A program made the translations under genes and the position numbers. The notes beneath the pieces were generated by a model that had not been told where the DNA came from, searched no databases, and saw only the letters and a list, made by a program, of their open reading frames with translations. DNA of 7,422 nucleotides, taken from CAYJAD01 sp964370305 (lineage in GTDB: Bacteria > Desulfobacterota > Desulfovibrionia > Desulfovibrionales > Desulfovibrionaceae). Position 1 is the stretch's first letter. The number at the start of each line of letters is the position of its first letter. Positions 3,818 to 7,422 of this stretch are shown here, in pieces. The stretch covers positions 1 to 7,422 of the forward strand of contig CAYJIU010000097.1 in the NCBI GenBank assembly GCA_964370305.1, read 5' to 3'.

Positions 3818-6800
3818 ATGGCTGATATTCTATTAAAAAAACCAGAAGCTGGTGAGAGTATTGAATACTATCCACTACCAGAAGATCGTATTGTATTTGG
3901 CTTTGAACACGCTGACGCAATGCTTAGACGCGTTGAAGATGCCTTAGTTTTGTCCTTTGAGGACGGTTCATTTATTACATTGGAAGATTTTTATACATCT
4001 TTTACCAGCGACAATATGCCTGAATTTGTTATTGGTGAAGATATTGTACCTGGAGAGGAATTCTTTTCTGTTTTAGGCGAAGAGCTTATGCCAGCCCTTG
4101 GTATTAGCACTGGCCCACAAGGCAGTGGTGTTGGTCAAGGTTTTGTAGATGGTTCCTTGCTTGCTGGCATTGATAGAATTGGTCGCCTTGACCAACGCAG
4201 CGATGCTGGTCTTGAAAGAGAAGATAATGTTGAAGTAAACAATGATAACGGTAGTTTATTTGACGGAGTACTACTCAGTTCTGCGCCAAGTTCTACTCCT
4301 ACCCAAGACCCTGAACCACAAACTCCGGAAGGCCCCAGTACAGATCCTGACCCAGAAACCAACCCTAATCCGCAACCGGAACCAGAACCGCAGCCACAGC
4401 CACAGCCTGAGCCTGAGCCTGAGCCTAATCCGCAGCCAGAACCTGAGCCAGAACCTGAGCCCGAACCTGAGCCCGAACCTGAGCCAAAGCCTGAGCCAGA
4501 GATGGGTGATGTAAACTCTGATGTTGTTAATGTTTTTGAAGCTGGAATCGGTGATGGTGATCCCAATGCAGAGTCCGACACCCCCAATGCAAATTTTGAG
4601 GGCAGCAAAGCCACTGCTGACGGCAGTATTGTTGTGGATGGTGTTGACAATAGCGAGCTTACATTTACAGTGGATGGTGGACAATCGCAAACTGGCGTAT
4701 ATGGCACCTTTATTCTTGGTGAGGACGGTAGCTTTACCTATGTTCTATTCGACACTGATGAAGACACTCAAAGCCTAACAGAAGGCCAGCAAGTCACTGA
4801 AAGTTTTGAAGTAACCATTTTTGATGGCACTGAAACCATAACTCATACCGTAACCGTCAATATAACCGGCACCAACGATGCCCCAAGCCTTGAGTTATCA
4901 AATACCGAACTTGTGGCGCATGAAGATCAAGGCTACAGCAGTGAACTTATTGGTAAAATCACTAGCGTTGATCCTGATACTGGTGAGACCTCTCAACTTG
5001 AATTTTTTGTGGATGGTGAGCCTCCTGCCGATGGTCAACAAACTGTGCCCGATGGTTTAAGCTCAAGTTTTAGCAATGAATATGGCAAGCTTATGATTAT
5101 GCCTAGCACCGAAGGCGGCAATACCTACATGTTTGTTTTGGATAACACCAATCCAGAGGTGCAAAAGTTAGCCGAAGGTGAAGAGCTAGATGTTAGCTAC
5201 ACCATATATGTAAAAGATCCTCAAGGAGCTTGGAAGGCTGAGACTGTTAATATTACCATCAAGGGTACCAATGACGCAGTTAGCCTTGAGTTAACCGATA
5301 CTAATCATAAAACTTATGACTCCATGGTTGATGGTGTTGTGGCTAGCGGTATGCAGCTTGATGATGCCAATTCCTCTGAAGAAGGCTCCTTTATTGTGGA
5401 TGGGGATGACATTGTTCAAATAAGCATTGGTGGAGTTAACCTCTTTAATGAAAAAGGTGAATTTATTGGCGATACTCTGCCTCCTATTGAAGGTAGTCAT
5501 AGCGAAATTACAAATATCACCTATAATGAAAGCACTGGCGAAATAACCTATATTTGCACGCAAACCAAGGCATTTGACCATGATAATGCCAAGGATGCCA
5601 ACGGCAATGCCATTGATGACAAGGAAATGGATCCCAATGCCAGCGGTTATGATGATGATATCAGCGCAGGTGATCAATTTGAAATTGTAGTCACTGATAA
5701 GGACGGCGAAACCGCCAATGGATTTATTACCACTACCTATGTAGATGATATGGTAAACTTAACAACTTCTGACGAAAATATGACAGAAGTTAATGATGCT
5801 ATTATATATACTGAATTTAAATTGGAATTTGATATTTTTGATGCCGATGGAGATTTGGTTGAAACCATAATTGCAGATCATCCTTGGGGCTCTATTCCAC
5901 CCAACGGAACCTTTGCCTTGGCTGGCTACGTACCTGTGGAATCATCAAAGCAAGAAGTGAATATGTTTGAATATACTGCCACTCATGATGATGGTGTGGT
6001 AAGCACCTCTGGCTCTATGAATATTACAGGCGCAGACGCTACTGGCTCCATGAACGTGGAGATGCTTTACCTGCCTAAGGTTGGTACAGACAGCTTTATT
6101 GATATTGACGGTAAGCCCGTGGGTATAAGCTCGCAAACTGTGGGCGAGGTAACCACCTTTACCGCTGCCATGAATGGTGAGACATACTTTACCTTGGAAT
6201 TTGATAAGTCCAGCGGAGATTGGAGCTTCATCCAAGAACAACCATTTGAAACCTCAATTACCCTAAAATTCTCCACCACTGATGCCGATGGCGATGTGGA
6301 TACGCAATATGTTAATATTAAGGGTACGACTGCAGGATTTACTGCACCTGATCCAACCCCTACTCCTACGCCGGAACCAGACCCCACTCCCGTGCCTGAT
6401 TCTGAAACTCCACCCTCGCCTACAGACCCAGATATTGTTACTGGTGATTTTAATGATCATGTAGCGTACCAGCCTGAATATGGAGATGTTAATGTGGCTA
6501 TGGGAGTTGGAGAAAACCCATATTTTGGTAACAATCCAGAATATACTGGTGAGGGCATGGTTGTAGACGTACAAGATGGCTGCGATGATGTGCATATGGG
6601 CGGCGGTGCCGACACCGTTTACCTTGGAAAAGGTCATAATGAAGACTATGATAGTGGGTCGGCTGGAACATTTATACCCAAAGCTCAAGCAGCCATGGAA
6701 GGATTTATGGCTCAAGATGAGGCTACCATTTTACCCGATGGTGAGGATGGACATTTAACTGTATCAAATGAAAGCAGCAGTTATTTAGACATTGCTCAAG

Positions 6801-7384
6801 GCGGCGGTGGTAATGACGTTATTTACGGAGAAGAAGGTATAGATATTATCTTTGGTGGATCCGATAATGACACATTATACGGCGGGTCTGGGAATGATGG
6901 TTTGCGTGGCGGATCTGGTGATGATACCCTCTTCGGCGATGAAGGCGACGACATTCTAGATGGCGGCCTTGGCGCAGATAAGCTAATGGGTGGTTCTGGT
7001 AATGACCTAATTAAGTTTGACTTCCAAGACGTCTTTGTAGATGGCGGTGAAAATTCAGCCACAGGCGATGTTACTGATATGGACGTACTCTTAACCGGCG
7101 GTGAAAACGTTGGTATGGTTAAGGAAATGTTGGCCGATGGTAGCATTAATAATGTGGAAGTACTCATCATGGGTGATGTGGATGGCCAAAATATAAATGA
7201 AGTCTTGCAAAACTCCGGTGCCCAAGATGAACATGGTAATTGGACAGTGGATGATGCAGCCAGCGGATGGACAGAAAATACTACCAGTGCTCCTGTGGGA
7301 TATAGAGAGTTTTCAACCACCAATTCTGACAATGAAGACATTACAATTATTATTGAAGCGGCAAAGCTTGACCATGGTGGATAG
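3818..7384 (+). CDS. RTX biofilm adhesin with VCBS/cadherin-like domains, T1SS substrate
   Basis: A 1188-aa acidic protein expected to be exported by a type I system and to act on the cell surface in attachment or biofilm. The order is: N-terminal module, about 1-125 (IEYYPLPEDRIVFGFE, LVLSFEDGSFITLEDFY, GEEFFSVLGEELMPALG, then GIDRIGRLD), similar to N-termini of Desulfovibrio RTX adhesins that may plug the outer-membrane channel; Pro-Glu linker, 164-228; VCBS-type domain, about 238-350, ending NITGTNDAPSLEL; a second, about 351-484, ending ITIKGTNDAVSLEL; three more divergent Ig-like domains, about 485-645, 646-742 and 743-838; Pro-Thr linker, 844-872; a degenerate RTX patch, 919-939; RTX nonapeptides, 995-1069, binding Ca2+; and a C-terminal region ending ITIIIEAAKLDHGG, taken as the secretion signal. 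There is no Sec signal peptide, as expected. Only two cysteines (580, 922) are seen. The start ATG has TAGGAG 7 nt upstream. The type I transporter genes are not in the window. Length is modest for a family that often exceeds 2000 aa. Confidence 0.92.
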   Translation: MADILLKKPEAGESIEYYPLPEDRIVFGFEHADAMLRRVEDALVLSFEDGSFITLEDFYTSFTSDNMPEFVIGEDIVPGEEFFSVLGEELMPALGISTGPQGSGVGQGFVDGSLLAGIDRIGRLDQRSDAGLEREDNVEVNNDNGSLFDGVLLSSAPSSTPTQDPEPQTPEGPSTDPDPETNPNPQPEPEPQPQPQPEPEPEPNPQPEPEPEPEPEPEPEPEPKPEPEMGDVNSDVVNVFEAGIGDGDPNAESDTPNANFEGSKATADGSIVVDGVDNSELTFTVDGGQSQTGVYGTFILGEDGSFTYVLFDTDEDTQSLTEGQQVTESFEVTIFDGTETITHTVTVNITGTNDAPSLELSNTELVAHEDQGYSSELIGKITSVDPDTGETSQLEFFVDGEPPADGQQTVPDGLSSSFSNEYGKLMIMPSTEGGNTYMFVLDNTNPEVQKLAEGEELDVSYTIYVKDPQGAWKAETVNITIKGTNDAVSLELTDTNHKTYDSMVDGVVASGMQLDDANSSEEGSFIVDGDDIVQISIGGVNLFNEKGEFIGDTLPPIEGSHSEITNITYNESTGEITYICTQTKAFDHDNAKDANGNAIDDKEMDPNASGYDDDISAGDQFEIVVTDKDGETANGFITTTYVDDMVNLTTSDENMTEVNDAIIYTEFKLEFDIFDADGDLVETIIADHPWGSIPPNGTFALAGYVPVESSKQEVNMFEYTATHDDGVVSTSGSMNITGADATGSMNVEMLYLPKVGTDSFIDIDGKPVGISSQTVGEVTTFTAAMNGETYFTLEFDKSSGDWSFIQEQPFETSITLKFSTTDADGDVDTQYVNIKGTTAGFTAPDPTPTPTPEPDPTPVPDSETPPSPTDPDIVTGDFNDHVAYQPEYGDVNVAMGVGENPYFGNNPEYTGEGMVVDVQDGCDDVHMGGGADTVYLGKGHNEDYDSGSAGTFIPKAQAAMEGFMAQDEATILPDGEDGHLTVSNESSSYLDIAQGGGGNDVIYGEEGIDIIFGGSDNDTLYGGSGNDGLRGGSGDDTLFGDEGDDILDGGLGADKLMGGSGNDLIKFDFQDVFVDGGENSATGDVTDMDVLLTGGENVGMVKEMLADGSINNVEVLIMGDVDGQNINEVLQNSGAQDEHGNWTVDDAASGWTENTTSAPVGYREFSTTNSDNEDITIIIEAAKLDHGG
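4364..4501 (+). repeat. Pro-Glu hexanucleotide repeat tract in adhesin
   Basis: This tract encodes residues 183-228, where proline is at nearly every second position with Glu, Gln, Asn or Lys between. The DNA is made of degenerate 6-bp units such as CCTGAG, CCAGAA, CCGCAG and CCCGAA. It forms a stiff, extended spacer between the N-terminal module and the first VCBS domain. Six-base units keep the frame on slippage, so length variants among strains are likely. Confidence 0.85.
6800..7024 (+). repeat. RTX nonapeptide repeat block (Ca2+-binding)
   Basis: About eight consecutive GGxGxDxUx-type nonapeptides, including GGGGNDVIYG, GGSGNDGLRG, GGSGDDTLFG, DEGDDILDG and GGSGNDLIKF, at residues 995-1069. 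In RTX proteins these form a parallel beta-roll that folds on binding calcium outside the cell. Two units are degenerate (EEGIDIIFG, GLGADKLMG). The underlying DNA repeats are diverged, so recent expansion is not evident. Confidence 0.9.
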
Positions 7385-7422
7385 CACCGCTGTTGTTTTA
7401 TATTGGGGGAAAACCTTTTGTG

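Noticed and set aside
4135..4707. 190-codon minus-strand frame with long Gly-Ser runs
   Set aside because: It is the antisense reading of the Pro-Glu linker of the adhesin; its repeat character is explained by the sense gene.
6800..7024. Regular glycine-rich DNA repeats considered as a CRISPR or tandem DNA repeat
   Set aside because: Periodicity is 27 bp of coding RTX nonapeptides with diverged DNA; there are no identical repeats with unique spacers.
6823..7341. 172-codon minus-strand frame opposite the RTX block
   Set aside because: It is an antisense shadow of the RTX repeats with repetitive Pro-Ser content and no independent start signals.
7403..7422. Possible start of a next gene (GGGGGA then GTG at the window end)
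   Set aside because: The spacing is long and only the start codon would be inside the window, so it cannot be supported.

Overview
The window reads as chromosomal DNA of a low-to-moderate GC anaerobic proteobacterium. The best guess is a member of the Desulfovibrionales: the N-terminal module of the large adhesin resembles, from memory, those of Desulfovibrio biofilm RTX adhesins, and an ACR3 + thioredoxin + CcdA cassette suits sulfate reducers and other anaerobes. The taxonomic call is inference; no rRNA or other marker is present.

Layout. (1) 1-54 is the 3' part of a tRNA-Arg (anticodon CCT) with encoded CCA. (2) 61-220, minus strand, is a broken remnant of a small 4Fe-4S ferredoxin gene. 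It has a cysteine cluster but no in-frame start, an apparent +1 frameshift and a missing C-terminal half. (3) 252-2879, minus strand, is an arsenic-type operon transcribed toward the tRNA. Its order is ACR3 arsenite efflux permease, a 64-aa cysteine-containing small protein, a membrane-anchored periplasmic thioredoxin, and a CcdA/ArsG-like six-helix membrane protein; the ferredoxin remnant follows. A perfect 12-bp stem hairpin separates ACR3 from the small gene. No arsR is visible. (4) About 2916-3817 is an AT-rich divergent intergenic region of roughly 0.9 kb. It holds a good promoter for ACR3, an 18-bp dyad upstream, A-tracts, a 19-bp palindrome, a UP-element-like promoter facing the adhesin, and a leader of about 350 nt with several possible RNA structures. 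(5) 3818-7384, plus strand, is one 1188-aa type-I-secreted RTX adhesin: N-terminal retention-like module, Pro-Glu linker, five Ig/cadherin-like VCBS-type domains, second Pro linker, RTX nonapeptides and a C-terminal secretion region.

Function. The minus-strand genes look like a detoxification unit: ACR3 exports As(III), while CcdA and the thioredoxin pass electrons to periplasmic disulfides or (if ArsG-like) help remove organoarsenicals. The plus-strand gene encodes a surface or biofilm adhesin. The two units are divergent and probably functionally unrelated. I see no clearly new system. The points most worth a second look are the decayed ferredoxin beside the tRNA, the small CxCxxxC protein in the ars operon, the structured adhesin leader, and the absence of a LapG-type di-alanine site in the adhesin's N-terminal module.
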